Shown piece by piece: positions 1 through 10,633 of a DNA stretch of 64,000 nucleotides (positions within the stretch are counted from its first letter, which is position 1; every line of letters begins with the position of its first letter). The notes under the pieces are model-generated. The model had not been told where the DNA came from, did no database searches, and saw nothing but the letters and a program-made list of their open reading frames with translations. Where the stretch lies: NCBI GenBank assembly GCA_051530055.1, contig CM121341.1:6944001-7008000 (forward strand), written 5' to 3'. The DNA comes from Neoechinorhynchus agilis (taxonomy: Eukaryota > Acanthocephala). A program made the translations under genes and the position numbers.

Positions 1-1100
1 CTATAAAAAAACTATAAATTCCATCCAATTGTTCCTTCGATGGATGTGTATTCTCAATGGCGAATTGTTACACACTCGGCTTTTATTATTGAAATCTTCA
101 TTGCAATTGTTTGAAGGCCTCAGCCTCCTTCTCAAGCATTTCTTGTAAGTTTTTAATTTAAAAACTTAATAATAAAGCTGGGAAAAACTATAAAAGTCAA
201 CTTGGTGTCAACATTTTCCTGAGTCATTTGTCTCGCTCTCTCACAACGCAGAGCGCATACGTTTCTAAATCTCAATTCTTTGAACAAAAACAATGGATAA
301 TGAACAGCAAACGCTCAATAGTGGTATTGAAAATTAAAAGATTTTGATGAAAATCCTTATATAGAGCGAAAAAGGAGATTTTTCTATAAAAAAACTATAA
401 ATTCCATCCAATTGTTCCTTCGAATGGATGTGTATTCTCAATGGCGAATTGTTACACACTCGGCTTTTATTATTGAAATCTTCATTGCAATTGTTTGAAG
501 GCCTCAGCCTCCTTCTCAAGCATTTCTTGTAAGTTTTTAATTTAAAAACTTAATAATAAAGCTGGGAAAAACTATAAAAGTCAACTTGGTGTCAACATTT
601 TCCTGAGTCATTTGTCTCGCTCTCTCACAACGCAGAGCGCATACGTTTCTAAATCTCAATTTTTGAACAAAAACAATGGATAATGAACAGCAAACGCTCA
701 ATAGTGGTATTGAAAATTAAAAGATTTTGATGAAAATCCTTATATAGAGCGAAAAAGGAGATTTTTCTATAAAAAAACTATAAATTCCATCCAATTGTTC
801 CTTCGATGGATGTGTATTCTCAATGGCGAATTGTTACACACTCGGCTTTTATTATTGAAATCTTCATTGCAATTGTTTGAAGGCCTCAGCCTCCTTCTCA
901 AGCATTTCTTGTAAGTTTTTAATTTAAAAACTTAATAATAAAGCTGGGAAAAACTATAAAAGTCAACTTGGTGTCAACATTTTCCTGAGTCATTTGTCTC
1001 GCTCTCTCACAACGCAGAGCGCATACGTTTCTAAATCTCAATTCTTTGAACAAAAACAATGGATAATGAACAGCAAACGCTCAATGGTGGTGATAAACGA
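1..1100 (+). repeat. 383-bp tandem repeat (about 2.9 copies) spanning promoter and 5' coding start
   Basis: The same block begins at 1, 384 and 767 with only a few base differences. Each copy carries an upstream T-rich stretch, a TATATAG-containing segment near the unit end, and an ATG in the same context at 293, 676 and 1059, exactly 383 bp apart. In the first two copies the ATG opens a 14-codon frame that ends quickly; in the third it continues as exon 1 of the downstream potassium channel. The array therefore looks like a tandem duplication of the promoter, 5'UTR and first codons of that gene. Confidence 0.85.
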
Positions 1101-3872
1101 CGGAATGAGCTTTATGCTCGACGACTCGCGTTATTCTCCTTATCAACAAGCTCCGATCATGGCTACGATACGGTAACAGCGTCAGGAGCCGGCGGTGGTC
1201 ATAAACGAAACAAATCATCGAGCAGGTACTTCTTATAACTTTTCTGTAGATAAATTTTTGTATGTTTTATATGGTGGAAAATTTGAAGTAATTTATCATG
1301 TCCGATATTTCGCAAAAAACCCTGTGCTTCGCTAACGATCTTTCATTGCGAAAAAACTTCATAACTTTATTGTTTCTCTATACTTCAATAATTGTGATAA
1401 AGGCACAAGATTTTGTTGAAATATAGGATCCAATAAATTACTTCCATAAATTTATGTCATATCGAGAGAAAATCCATATCGGGATGGTAAATTTTGATTT
1501 GTGGTGAAGATAATCACCCGGTTACGAATCATTTTATTCTTCTAAAATATTTCGAAAGAGAGGAAATATCGCCTGATCAATCGTTTAAAAAAGCTTTTAG
1601 TTATAACCAAAGGCGAGGCACCACAAGTCAAAACATAAATTTATATTTTCTTTTTATTATTTTTGCCACTCCGGATTTAATTTATTTCCTCGATATTTCA
1701 CCTCCCGGATAATTCCGATATTTCCTCAAAGTTTGTCATTGTGAATTAATTCACAATGACAAACCTTGATAATTTCGGAAATAAATCAGTGTAAATCCGG
1801 GATTGCAAAACTACCAAAAAAAATATATTTTCTCCTGAAGACAATAATCCAAGACAATTCGTATTGGATATACGAGTTCATTAGCTTTGAGAGGTAGTTT
1901 TAGTTTTATCTGCTAAAAGCAGGATTTTTACTTTGTAAAATATCGTGGTTTTAATGGTTAATTTAACAATCTCACTCTCCCTATCAAAGTGATCGAATTT
2001 GTTCAATACAAAAAAGTAGGAAATAACTGTGTTGAAAGCCAGTAAATATTCAAACACAATAATGATAATTTGCAGTGCTTCTTTAATGAGACATCTCTGA
2101 ATAGGCAATTTTATGATTGATAGTGTAAAAATTGTAAGATGGATTAATTTTTCATCACTGGATTAAAGGTTGAAACTTTACTGATTCTCGTTTGTTTAGA
2201 TTCCGGATGTTTTCCGAAAGTCCAAGCATGGAGGATTCGTTCTCCACCTTGCCTCCAAGTCCAACGACAGGCGATCGTAGAGTGACTCCTCAGCCTTTAA
2301 GTTCGTTCCAAAAAACCCAAGAACGACTCCGAACAATATCTCAGGTTCATAAGCTACGAACGTCGACTTCCACATTTAAATGGCTTATTTCACAAAGCTT
2401 GGTAAGCGGAGAATCTTCGCGACCATACGATCAAGTGGTAAACATAAATGTATCGGGGATGATTTTCTCTGTTTATAAATCGACATTAATGCGACATCCC
2501 GGCACTTTATTGGCAGATAGTGATAATTTGGAAGAGTATTACATTCCGGATAGAAATATGTACTTTTTCGATCGACCACGATTACCGTTTGCAGCGATCT
2601 TGTCCTTTTATCAAAATGGAGAAGTTAGAAGACCGCCTTCTGTGAGCATAAAGACGTTTCTGCGTGAACTTGACTTTTTCCGGATTAAAGGGGATGCATT
2701 TGACCGGTTCATAAGGAGTATTTGTGGATGTTTTCGGCAGAAGGTTTACCGTCTTCAATCTAATCCAACATTTAAAGCTTTTCACCTACATATTCGGTAA
2801 TTCTAAATGAACCTTGTATTTAAAAAAAATGGATGCGAGTTTATACTTTTAAGTTTTGCTCGATATGAGGTTCGATTAGATAAACTGTAGAGTTTTAAGT
2901 TATTTGCGTTCTAAAATTCGGTCTCCACAAAGTCACCATAAAAGATGAAAAGTTGGATACTCTTTTCAGCGCACCGGAATTACCAGAAAATCGAAAAAAG
3001 GCGATAATCTTCGCTGTACTGGACGCCCCTGAGTCCTCACTTCTCTCACTTTTTATCTTCGTAGTGCGGATAGTAATCATATTGTTCCTCGCGGTACTCC
3101 CGTTCTTCGGCGAAATTAATAACGGGCTTCAGCAAAGTACAATTGGAATCTGTAGCTCAATCGGAAGTACAATACTTTTAGTCGATTTAATTATAAGATT
3201 TGCGATCCGTCCATCATCCAAATCATTCTTCACTTCATTTTACAATATTTGTGACCTTGCTGGAGCCGTGGCCTTTATCGTATCGGTCATCATGGTCATA
3301 ATTGAGACGGAAATATGAGAAACGAGCTCTTTGAAAAATCTTAAATTTCTGGCTGTAAGAATGAAACGAAAATAACAAACCTTACTCCTGCTCCATTCCG
3401 AATTCTCCAAGTATGTCGACTAGTGGAAACCACTAGACTTTTTCGATCGCATATGGGCATTTCGGTAATCAAAACGCTTCGTTCGTCCTCAATCGAAGTG
3501 CTTGCAATATTGGGAATTATAGGAATAATGTCTGTATTTTTTGGAGTATTGATCTATTTTGCTGAACTAACGGCTCCTGACAACTCATCAAATCTTAGCA
3601 ATGTCGGTGATGGCGTTTGGTTTGCATTGATTACGATAACCACTGTTGGATATGGAGAAATTTCACCGTCTACGATACTCGGTCGAATCATGGCGTCCTT
3701 TTGTGGAATCATCGGTGTGCTCATCATTGCAATGGTCGTCCCGGTTGTATCAAATTTATATCAAGAGTTCTACGATCGGCAAAAAGACGCTAAAATGTTT
3801 GCAGATGATATAATTAAAGAAAATTGGTTCATGGCTCCGAACAAGATAGTGGAAAAGGAGGTGAAAAAATAA
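1059..3872 (+). CDS. Voltage-gated potassium channel alpha subunit (Kv family), four exons
   Basis: Model: exons 1059-1225, 2200-2717, 2933-3294 and 3360-3872, all GT-AG, summing to 1,560 nt (519 aa). The N-terminus is disordered. Exon 2 holds a T1 tetramerisation domain (NINVSGMIFSVYKSTL onward). Exon 3 holds S1, S2 and the start of S3. Exon 4 holds S4, S5, the pore and S6, with the K+ selectivity filter TTVGYGEISP near 3643. It should form a tetrameric plasma-membrane K+ channel. S4 is irregular (FRILQVCRLVETTRLFR): Gln and Glu occupy positions that are usually basic in Shaker-type channels, so voltage sensing may be altered. T1 plus the filter make the Kv assignment firm; the subfamily is not clear. 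Exon 1 lies in the last copy of the 383-bp repeat, and intron 1 (974 nt) contains a palindromic element. The exon 2/3 and 3/4 junctions are the best in-frame GT-AG choices but remain less certain. Confidence 0.85.
1669..1804. repeat. Palindromic foldback element in Kv intron 1
   Basis: The core at 1732-1763 is a perfect 32-bp palindrome (two 16-bp arms, no loop). Beyond it the flanks are imperfect inverted copies containing CCGGATTTA and TTATTTCC, giving an overall foldback of about 135 bp. No protein-coding content is seen. It looks like a small MITE-type or foldback repeat lodged in the intron. Confidence 0.6.
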
Positions 3873-4278
3873 AACCACTAAATTAGAAATCTTTAGTGCT
3901 CTATGTTCGCTTATGCCTCGTTTCAGATTTAAACCAGGAAATTTCAAAGCTAGAAATATGTGTGACTTTGAACAAATACTTTTTATCAAGCCGTTTTTAC
4001 TTTGATTTTGTATAAAACTTTTTGCATTCACTCTAAAAAACTGAATTGCTCGTCCTTGCTAAACTATGTAACTTTATTTACAAACCATGAGAAAAAGTGT
4101 ATTACAGACAGTCAATCTTTAAAAAAAAGAGACTCCAACGGTTGTCTTTTAACTTGCATTTTAATCTCGTTCCGTTTCCGGTAAATCGAAATCTAAACTT
4201 ATCAATAATCAAGCGGATTATTTTTCGCGGCAACGTTGCCGAGGTGATTATTTTGCTTTTAAACTCACCATTACAGAT

Positions 4279-4557
4279 ATGCGAATATTCTCAATGAAGT
4301 TTGCTTTATTAATGGTATTAAGTTGTTTGCTACTGGAAACCCTGCTTGCCCGCTACACAACGAGTGAAGTGCTCGTAATCGACCGTAGGGCGATTCAGGA
4401 GCCCCGTTTGGACAAAAGAGAAGACAACACTGCCGGTGAGAGAACTGGAAGCCCCAATATAGTTCACCAAGCAAAGGAATCGGCAACGAAGTTGTTCAAA
4501 GGTTGGGTCGATTATTGGAAGAAAGGAATGTCGGTTTTCACGAAACCTCCTAAATAA
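4279..4557 (+). CDS. Small secreted peptide precursor (unrecognised)
   Basis: This 92-aa frame starts with a clear signal peptide (MKFALLMVLSCLLLETLLA) and then a short hydrophilic region with a dibasic site (DKRED) and a basic, aromatic C-terminus. That layout fits a secreted peptide, antimicrobial-like peptide or prohormone, but no family is recognised. An AG splice acceptor (TTACAG) ends 2 nt before the ATG. A second in-frame Met 5 codons in gives a tighter signal peptide. A polyadenylation signal AATAAA lies at 4599-4604, 42 nt after the stop, which supports a real single-exon 3' end. Confidence 0.55.
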   Translation: MRIFSMKFALLMVLSCLLLETLLARYTTSEVLVIDRRAIQEPRLDKREDNTAGERTGSPNIVHQAKESATKLFKGWVDYWKKGMSVFTKPPK

Positions 4558-4598
4558 TTTCAATGTTGATTTTTAAATTTTGAAAAGTTTTATTTTTT

Positions 4599-4604
4599 AA
4601 TAAA
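4599..4604 (+). promoter_or_regulatory. Polyadenylation signal AATAAA of the secreted peptide gene
   Basis: A canonical AATAAA lies shortly after the stop at 4557 and before a G-run near 4629. Confidence 0.5.
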
Positions 4605-4988
4605 CGTTGGTGTGTGACCAAGTACAAGGGGGGGGGCTATGTGATTAGAAGAATTATTGCCTAAAAGTCTTCATCACCCGGTAAATGATTTTTTTATTGA
4701 TTAAAAACGTTCTGCGAACTGCAAAATCAAAGAAAATCAATTAAAAGAATCACGTTGGACAGAGTTTATACGCTTAAATAGTCTATCAAATACGATACCA
4801 CCGAATAAAAATGTTTGTTTTCTGGCGAAGAAATTAAATCCGATGTTTGGGTACAATCTTGTACGCCTTTTTTTAACAAGGTTGTTAGTTCGGACAACCC
4901 GTATGAACCATTTAATCTTCAAACAAAACTGTTTGTGTTTCTAAGGTAACCCTAAGATCCAAATTTCGACTAGTAAACTTCCAACTCA

Positions 4989-6293
4989 ATGCAAATAATG
5001 ACTTCGAAAAAGTACAACAAATTGAGCGTTAGGCATTTGGATCTCGAGGGCAAACGGGTTCTGGTTCGTGTTGATTTTAACATTCCATTAGACAACAAAC
5101 AACAACCTACCGATGAGGCTCGAATCGATAGCATTATCCCTACGATTTTACTGATTAAATCTAAAAAACCACGTTATATTATATTGATAAGTCACCTAGG
5201 AAATCCCGTGGGTCGCGATTTAACCCTAAGCCTATTTCCGGCAACCCGACTCCTTGCATTTAAACTAAAGGAACGTATTAGATTTATAAACGACTGCAGA
5301 GGCAGTTGTGTTATAAGGAATGTGAATGAAAGTCCGAATGGAAAAATCATTGTATTGGAGAACTTGAGATTTCGTTTGGAAGAAGAAGCAAGTGAGTTTG
5401 ATGCGAATGGATCGCCAAATAATAGAGTAAAAAAGTTCAGACGTTTTCTCTCCTCGCTTTGTGATATTTTTGTTAACGACGCTTTTGGAGTTTGTCATCG
5501 ATTGCACAGTTCGATTGTTGGAATTGATGTTCCATTGAGAGCGACGGGTGTTTCAATGGAGCGGGAATTGGAGTATTTAGAAGCGTTGACAGATAAACCT
5601 AGTAGACCATTTTTGGCGATAATCGGTGGTGCTAAGGTTGAAGATAAAATCAAACTCCTTTATAATCTCGTTGAGAAAGTGGATGTAATCATCCTTGCAG
5701 GGGGATTAGCGTTCACATTTCTACGAGTTCTAACCAACATGAATATTGGAAGCAGTTTGTTTGATGAAAAAGGAGCGGCAGAGGTTGACCGGATCATGAA
5801 AAGAGCGAATGAAAGGGAAGTCAAAATCCACTTACCGATTGATTTCGTTTGTTTGAGCACTGGTCGAGTAGTCGTGGTCGATGAGGATGATGGAATAAGC
5901 GACGGATTCACCGCAATGGACATTGGACCGAATAGCGTGGACACTTTTCGAGATGTAATGGGGGAAGCGAAGACTGTGTTTTGGAATGGCCCCGTCGGTG
6001 TTTATGAAGATCTAAGGTTTAGCCATGGAACGAAGCATTTGTTAAAGTCCATGGCAGAGGCCACTAAAGATGGAGTTTTGACGGTTATTGGAGGAGGAGA
6101 CACGGCCGCAGCAGCCGCTGCTTTCGGTTTCACATCCACTTTATCTCATGTAAGTGCGGGAGGTGGAGCAACTTTGGAATTGTTACAAGGAACTGAGTTG
6201 CCCGGAATATCCATTCTGACAGATGCTGTGAATCTCGAGCATAAATCGGGCTCGGTGCCCGTGAAGCCAACGTTGAAAGCGCATGCAAAGTAG
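4989..6293 (+). CDS. PGK: Phosphoglycerate kinase, intronless
   Basis: PGK transfers the acyl phosphate of 1,3-bisphosphoglycerate to ADP in cytosolic glycolysis. The 434-aa product (typical eukaryotic length about 417) covers both domains: RVDFNIPLD near residue 27, SHLGNPVG, LENLRF, NDAFGVCHRLHSS, FLAIIGGAKVEDKI, VFWNGPVGVYE and the nucleotide-site IGGGDTA and HVSAGGGATLELL. The single frame has no intron, unlike most genes here, so it could be an intron-lost or retro-derived copy. The substrate loop, usually SHLGRPDG, has Asn where the phosphoglycerate-binding Arg normally sits; the rest of the active site is largely kept. A second in-frame Met three codons in (4998) is an equally good start. 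AATAAA lies at 6335-6340. The sequence is divergent, so it may be a paralogue rather than the only PGK. Confidence 0.93.
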   Translation: MQIMTSKKYNKLSVRHLDLEGKRVLVRVDFNIPLDNKQQPTDEARIDSIIPTILLIKSKKPRYIILISHLGNPVGRDLTLSLFPATRLLAFKLKERIRFINDCRGSCVIRNVNESPNGKIIVLENLRFRLEEEASEFDANGSPNNRVKKFRRFLSSLCDIFVNDAFGVCHRLHSSIVGIDVPLRATGVSMERELEYLEALTDKPSRPFLAIIGGAKVEDKIKLLYNLVEKVDVIILAGGLAFTFLRVLTNMNIGSSLFDEKGAAEVDRIMKRANEREVKIHLPIDFVCLSTGRVVVVDEDDGISDGFTAMDIGPNSVDTFRDVMGEAKTVFWNGPVGVYEDLRFSHGTKHLLKSMAEATKDGVLTVIGGGDTAAAAAAFGFTSTLSHVSAGGGATLELLQGTELPGISILTDAVNLEHKSGSVPVKPTLKAHAK

Positions 6294-6299
6294 AACGTT

Positions 6300-7110
6300 C
6301 AAATGGGTAATATGGTGTATTTTGTTAAAAAATTAATAAAAAAAGCGTGGATATGAGAAAAACAGACATTCATAAATAATTATGCTAAAGAACTCCCTTT
6401 TTTGTGGTATGTGTCAACTTTTCACGGTAAAAGAGAGAATTTTTTTGAGAGCCAGAGTTCATACCACTGAGAAGGAAATAAAACCTCATATGATTAAAAT
6501 TATAGATCAAGGAGAGAATGTTCAATAGTTGTATTTAATTTTTAGCATATTTGAGGGTATACGAGAACACAAATTGTCTCATAGACGAAGTCCTCCGACC
6601 ATGGACATTATCACGCGCATGCTGAGGAAGGTTATCGGGCAAGTGAGCTGTCCTTCTTAGAATCCGGCGCAATTTTGGAGCGTTCCTGTAGACCAATCGC
6701 ATTTCTAGAACTGTCTCTTTTAGGAGCCTTCTTATGTCCTTTGTGACCTACTCGCTTACAAATGGGATCCTGAGGATCGTTATCATTATTCTTTTCCTTC
6801 TTCCCCGAACGTCCGCACATCGATTCCGTTCTTATTTTCCCGATCGCCATAGCCGTTTTGAGCGAACATTCTGTTCACAACCTCAACAGCAATCCTTGTA
6901 GTCTCCGTCGAAAATGATCAAATCTTTGCAGTCTTATGTAGATCGCTCATCGCCTAAAGAATGGCGAGAATCTCGATGGATGGCTCTTGTAAAACTTACA
7001 GTACCATTCATCTGTGGAAGGGTTAGGAGTCCGCCGGGTTGAATAGGAGGACCCATGTACCTTTGGGTCCTCATGAGCATTCGGGTTCAGAGTTGTTCAA
7101 AAAAACGTAT
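6300..7110. other. Intergenic stretch; one small basic ORF of doubtful status
   Basis: After PGK the only open frame of note is 6632-6850 on the minus strand, a 72-aa Lys/Arg-rich, Ser-rich sequence with no recognised domain and no clear splice or polyA signals. Nothing else is supported here. Confidence 0.35.
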
Positions 7111-7114
7111 CCGT

Positions 7115-7370
7115 TAAGATGGGAATATCCAGTCGAAGGAATGTCCGTTCGGGTTTGAATATCCAGTTGGAGACGGTTTGTTCGGGTTTGAATATCCAGT
7201 CGAAGGGATGCCCGTTAGGATGGGAATATCCAGTTGGAGACGGTTTGTTCGGGTTTGAATATCCAGTCGAAGGAATGTCCGTTCGGGTTTGAATATCCAG
7301 TCGGAGATGGCTCGGGTAAGAATATGTCCGTTCGTTTGAGAATATCCGGTTGGATTGGTTGTTATTGTTT
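7115..7370. repeat. Minisatellite of GGATATTC-type units (LINE 3' tail)
   Basis: Irregular tandem units of about 30-40 bp share GAATATCCAGT and GTCCGTTCGGGTTTG cores, repeated about seven times. The same units, reverse-complemented, follow the LINE at 29280-29380. They therefore appear to be the 3' tail of that LINE family. Confidence 0.7.
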
Positions 7371-7373
7371 TCT

Positions 7374-7615
7374 TTAGAGCTTGTGAGGTTGCTCCTTTCT
7401 CAGAATCATTTCAAGTTCTGATATCCGAGAGAAGATTGGACAGCATGGAAAAAGGAGCGTTGGTATAGGAAGCTGCGAGGTCGAAGGAGAATGAAACGAA
7501 TTAGGATTGCGAGTGTTGTGCTCGTGTGAAAATGGTTCGATATGTGGAAGAAATTGTGGTTCAAGGGTTGATAGTCGTTTTGATTGTTTTATGAAAATGC
7601 TCCAATTCATCCACT
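7374..7615 (-). mobile_element. 5'-truncated LINE 3' end
   Basis: On the minus strand this encodes a tail (KQSKRLSTLEPQF ... ELEMILRKEQPHKL) matching the end of the LINE open frame at 29074-29265. It is followed by the same minisatellite tail. This is a standard 5'-truncated non-LTR insertion. Confidence 0.75.
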
Positions 7616-7665
7616 TTAGAGGTCTCGCTGTAGGACAATATCTCGATATCTCAGTTTAATCCGTT

Positions 7666-8309
7666 TTTCTGAAATGTGTATGGAAAAACGTACTGTGTCT
7701 CCAGATCGTCCACAGGAACCGAATGGAACCGGATTATTTCGAAAGGATGATAGTGAAGAACGAAGTATGGAAATGAATTCCGTCCATCTAAAAATTGTAA
7801 GATCGAAATAGTTCAACGCTTACACCCGAGAGCTATTGCGTTTACTCCTGTGATGCATCCAATGATCGAAACGTATAAGATGCCCAAGATTAACGGCCCT
7901 GGGTATCGGGTCTCCAAGCTAAATCCACTCCTGCAAACGAGAAACGTCCACAATAATGCGGCCTTAAGATCTACGGCGAAAAGATTGCTCGATACCAAAG
8001 GAAAGTTCAACCTTTATGGTTTTGAGACTCATGGGCTTGATGTTTAAATGCACAATTTCTTCAGGTATGGAAATGGGTTTTAATAGCAAGTCCGAGGGTT
8101 GGCTGCAGGGAACAACAACCATTTTTGAACGATCTGTCCGCACACATTTCCGAAAAATGGATTTAACTGAGGTATGTGGACGACTCTCACACACGGGAGA
8201 CGTCCGATGTGAACGGGTTCTTTGTGTGGAATGTTTACTATTGTTCCTTCTCATCTCACCAAACTGCCGATCTTTTTTTGAAGAATTGACAATTCGTTAT
8301 TATCAATGA
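7666..8309 (+). CDS. Unrecognised small spliced gene (tentative)
   Basis: Two stretches look coding. The first spans about 7813-8047 and ends HNNAALRSTAKRLLDTKG followed by GKFNLYGFETHGLDV. The second opens after a TTCTTCAG acceptor near 8064 and reads MEMGFNSKSEGWLQGTTT. A possible donor GTATGT lies near 8172. The protein is basic, without signal peptide or membrane segment, and belongs to no family I recognise. Exon order, start and stop are unresolved, and the second frame runs openly into the 5' side of the next gene. Confidence 0.3.
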
Positions 8310-8942
8310 GCTCCTCTAAGAGTTGTAAGCTGACCAAACAGAATCTTCGTGCTTTGATAAGATCCCAAATGAAAAAACTGTCTTTTGAAATGAAGCAGAA
8401 ACAATCAGCTCAAATTTGCGATCAAATAAAATCAAATTCTATTGTACGGAACGCTCAGAAGATTGGTGCGTTCATGCCCACTCAAAATGAACCACAAATA
8501 ACTCCAGTGATCGAATGGCTACTGAGAATGAGCAAACGGGTTTATGTGCCTAAAATGACTGACAAAAATCGAATGATCATGACCGAAGTAGACAATATCG
8601 ATACACTAAGTCATTTGGAGCACAATGAGTTTGGCATTGAAGAACTCACTTCGTTCACTCGAGTTTTTGAAGTCGGTGAGCGTATGGACGTGCTATTGAT
8701 TCCTGGTCTTGCCTTTTAAAGTTGGTAGTCGATCGCTTTTTGCGATCGACAATCGATTTTCTCAAAGTCTTAATCGGCTTGGACATGGAAAAGGTTGCTA
8801 CGATCGATGGATCGCACGTGTCAAACGCTGGAATATTCGTTGGATTATCGGAATAGGATTTAGCGTTCAGTTGGTCGAAGACATACCCACTGAAAAGCAC
8901 GATTTTGGAGTTAATGAATTGATCATCGGTAGTGAGTCTTGA
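8306..8942 (+). CDS. MTHFS: 5-formyltetrahydrofolate cyclo-ligase (MTHFS), with unresolved internal junction
   Basis: The enzyme converts 5-formyl-THF to 5,10-methenyl-THF using ATP. The first part (8306-8719) covers the N-terminal and central region, ending DVLLIPGLAF, which matches the family's PGLAFD block. The second part (from about 8740) carries NRLGHGKGCYDRW, the family's glycine-rich RLGxGKGYYD motif, and runs to a stop at 8942. The two parts are in different frames. GT-AG introns that restore frame remove the conserved PGLAF segment; a one-base change would join them. Between the parts lies a perfect 9-bp stem hairpin with a T5 loop (8728-8750). Total length of about 200 aa is normal. 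The gene may be intact with an atypical junction, carry a sequence error, or be broken. Confidence 0.8.
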
Positions 8943-9984
8943 ATATAAAAATCTAGATTTTATCGAGGTTTAAAAAAATATGATTCGATTACGTCGAGAT
9001 TTTCAAAGATGAAATATAACGGTTGAACATTGTTCTTTGATTTAAAAGACCCCTTCATTCAATTTTATCTTGCACTGTTGATCGATTGGACATTTGTAAG
9101 TATTTCTTAAATGAAAGCCGAAGAACACATTTAAACATTGGTATATTTTCGAAGCCGTAGATAAACTTATGAGTTTATAAGTGTCCCGAGGGATTATGGG
9201 ATTCCCAAACATAAAGTATTTACAATTCCAGCAATCTATTATCGAATTAGGTTAAAACTAACAAGGGGCATGCTGTTTACTCGTCGTTTTCTCCCTTTAA
9301 ACTAATGCCAAATCGAGAACCGGAAAAGTCGTAATAGTCGCTGGAATGTTGGACGAATGATCGAACTTATTGTAGCCGCAAATGTAGATAAAATTAAAAA
9401 TTAGTTCTCTCGGAAAAGCAACATTTTCCTTTTTATACTTTGCTCTATGAAAAGATCAAAATGCGTCAGTGATTTTTCATGTGTATTGTTCAGTTTTTAA
9501 TCTTTTTAAATCGGAATATAGCCTCGTTTGTGCCCAACATTCGCCGCAAATATATTGACATGGCAAAACTGAATATTGACCGATATAATTTTTCGGCTTT
9601 CACCAGCTCAAGTGGACGACTAGATGATTCGCATTATAAATTATGCCCTGCTTAGATCACAGATATCGGTATTTGCCATTTTATTGTTTCTTAATTCTTT
9701 ATGATGTGATCGTTTGAATGATTGCAGAAGATATTCATTCTAACAAGTCTTTATCTGGAAAAAGTAACCACGACTTTCATTTTCGGGAATTTAGATATAT
9801 TTAGCAATAGAAGCATTAAAGTCAATAAAGAATTGTGCGATGAGTTTAGGAGATTATAAATAAAAGGCGCCAAGTACATTGAGCGACTTTTCGATATTAT
9901 TCAAATCTCACGTCCTTTACTCGTCTGATAAAATTAAGAACTTGTGATTTTTAGTGGCCTTGAAATGTAGAATATTTTCACTAG
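8943..9984. other. Intergenic, no gene seen
   Basis: AT-rich sequence with no open frame of note and no recognisable RNA or repeat structure. Confidence 0.5.
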
Positions 9985-10430
9985 TTTAAGTTTTTTTGCA
10001 TTATTGCTTCAATCTTCCCAATCTTTTAATAAATTTAAGAACTTTGTGCCGAGTTTTTTTGCATTATTGCTTCAATCCTCGAAATCTTTTAATAATATTA
10101 AGAACTTTGTGCCTAGTTTTTTTTGCATTATTGCTTCAATCCTCCCAATCTTTTAATAAATTTAAGAACTTTGTGCCTAGTTTTTTTTGCATTATTGCTT
10201 CAATCCTCCCAATCTTTTAATAAATTTAAGAACTTTGTGCCTAGTTTTTTTGCATTATTGCTTCAATCCTCGAAATCTTTTAATAATATTAAGAACTTTG
10301 TGCCTAGTTTTTTTTGCATTATTGCTTCAATCCTCCCAATCTTTTAATAAATTTAAGAACTTTGTGCCTAGTTTTTTTGCATTATTGCTTCAATCCTCCT
10401 AATCTTTCAATAAAATTAAGAACTTGTGCT
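9985..10430. repeat. About 63-bp tandem repeat, seven copies
   Basis: GCATTATTGCTTCAATC recurs at 9999, 10061, 10125, 10189, 10252, 10316 and 10379. Two unit variants alternate irregularly (CCCAATC and CGAAATC). The long open frames across it are by-products of the repeat. Confidence 0.9.
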
Positions 10431-10633
10431 TTTTGATGGCTAAATTGCAACACTTTCATTAAAATTCAAAACCATTAAGAAGAGATGTTTCGGGATGATA
10501 GAGTTGTAAAAGACCGCCCACTGTTTTTATGTGGGGAACACCAAAACATGAATTTTTACAAATTCTTCATTTTTGTTACTAAAAAAATCTTGCTAAGATT
10601 GTGTGTGCCTCCGAAAGCAATTCATTTTAAATT

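Noticed and set aside
6632-6850. Small basic protein gene
   Set aside because: No homology, promoter, splice or polyA evidence; kept only as a remark in the intergenic entry.
7964-8254. Minus-strand gene opposite MTHFS upstream region
   Set aside because: The open frames lack any recognised domain and mirror the plus-strand frame that has better splice signals.
9985-10430. CRISPR array or repeat protein gene
   Set aside because: The units are contiguous tandem repeats without unique spacers in a eukaryotic genome, and the frames only mirror the repeat.
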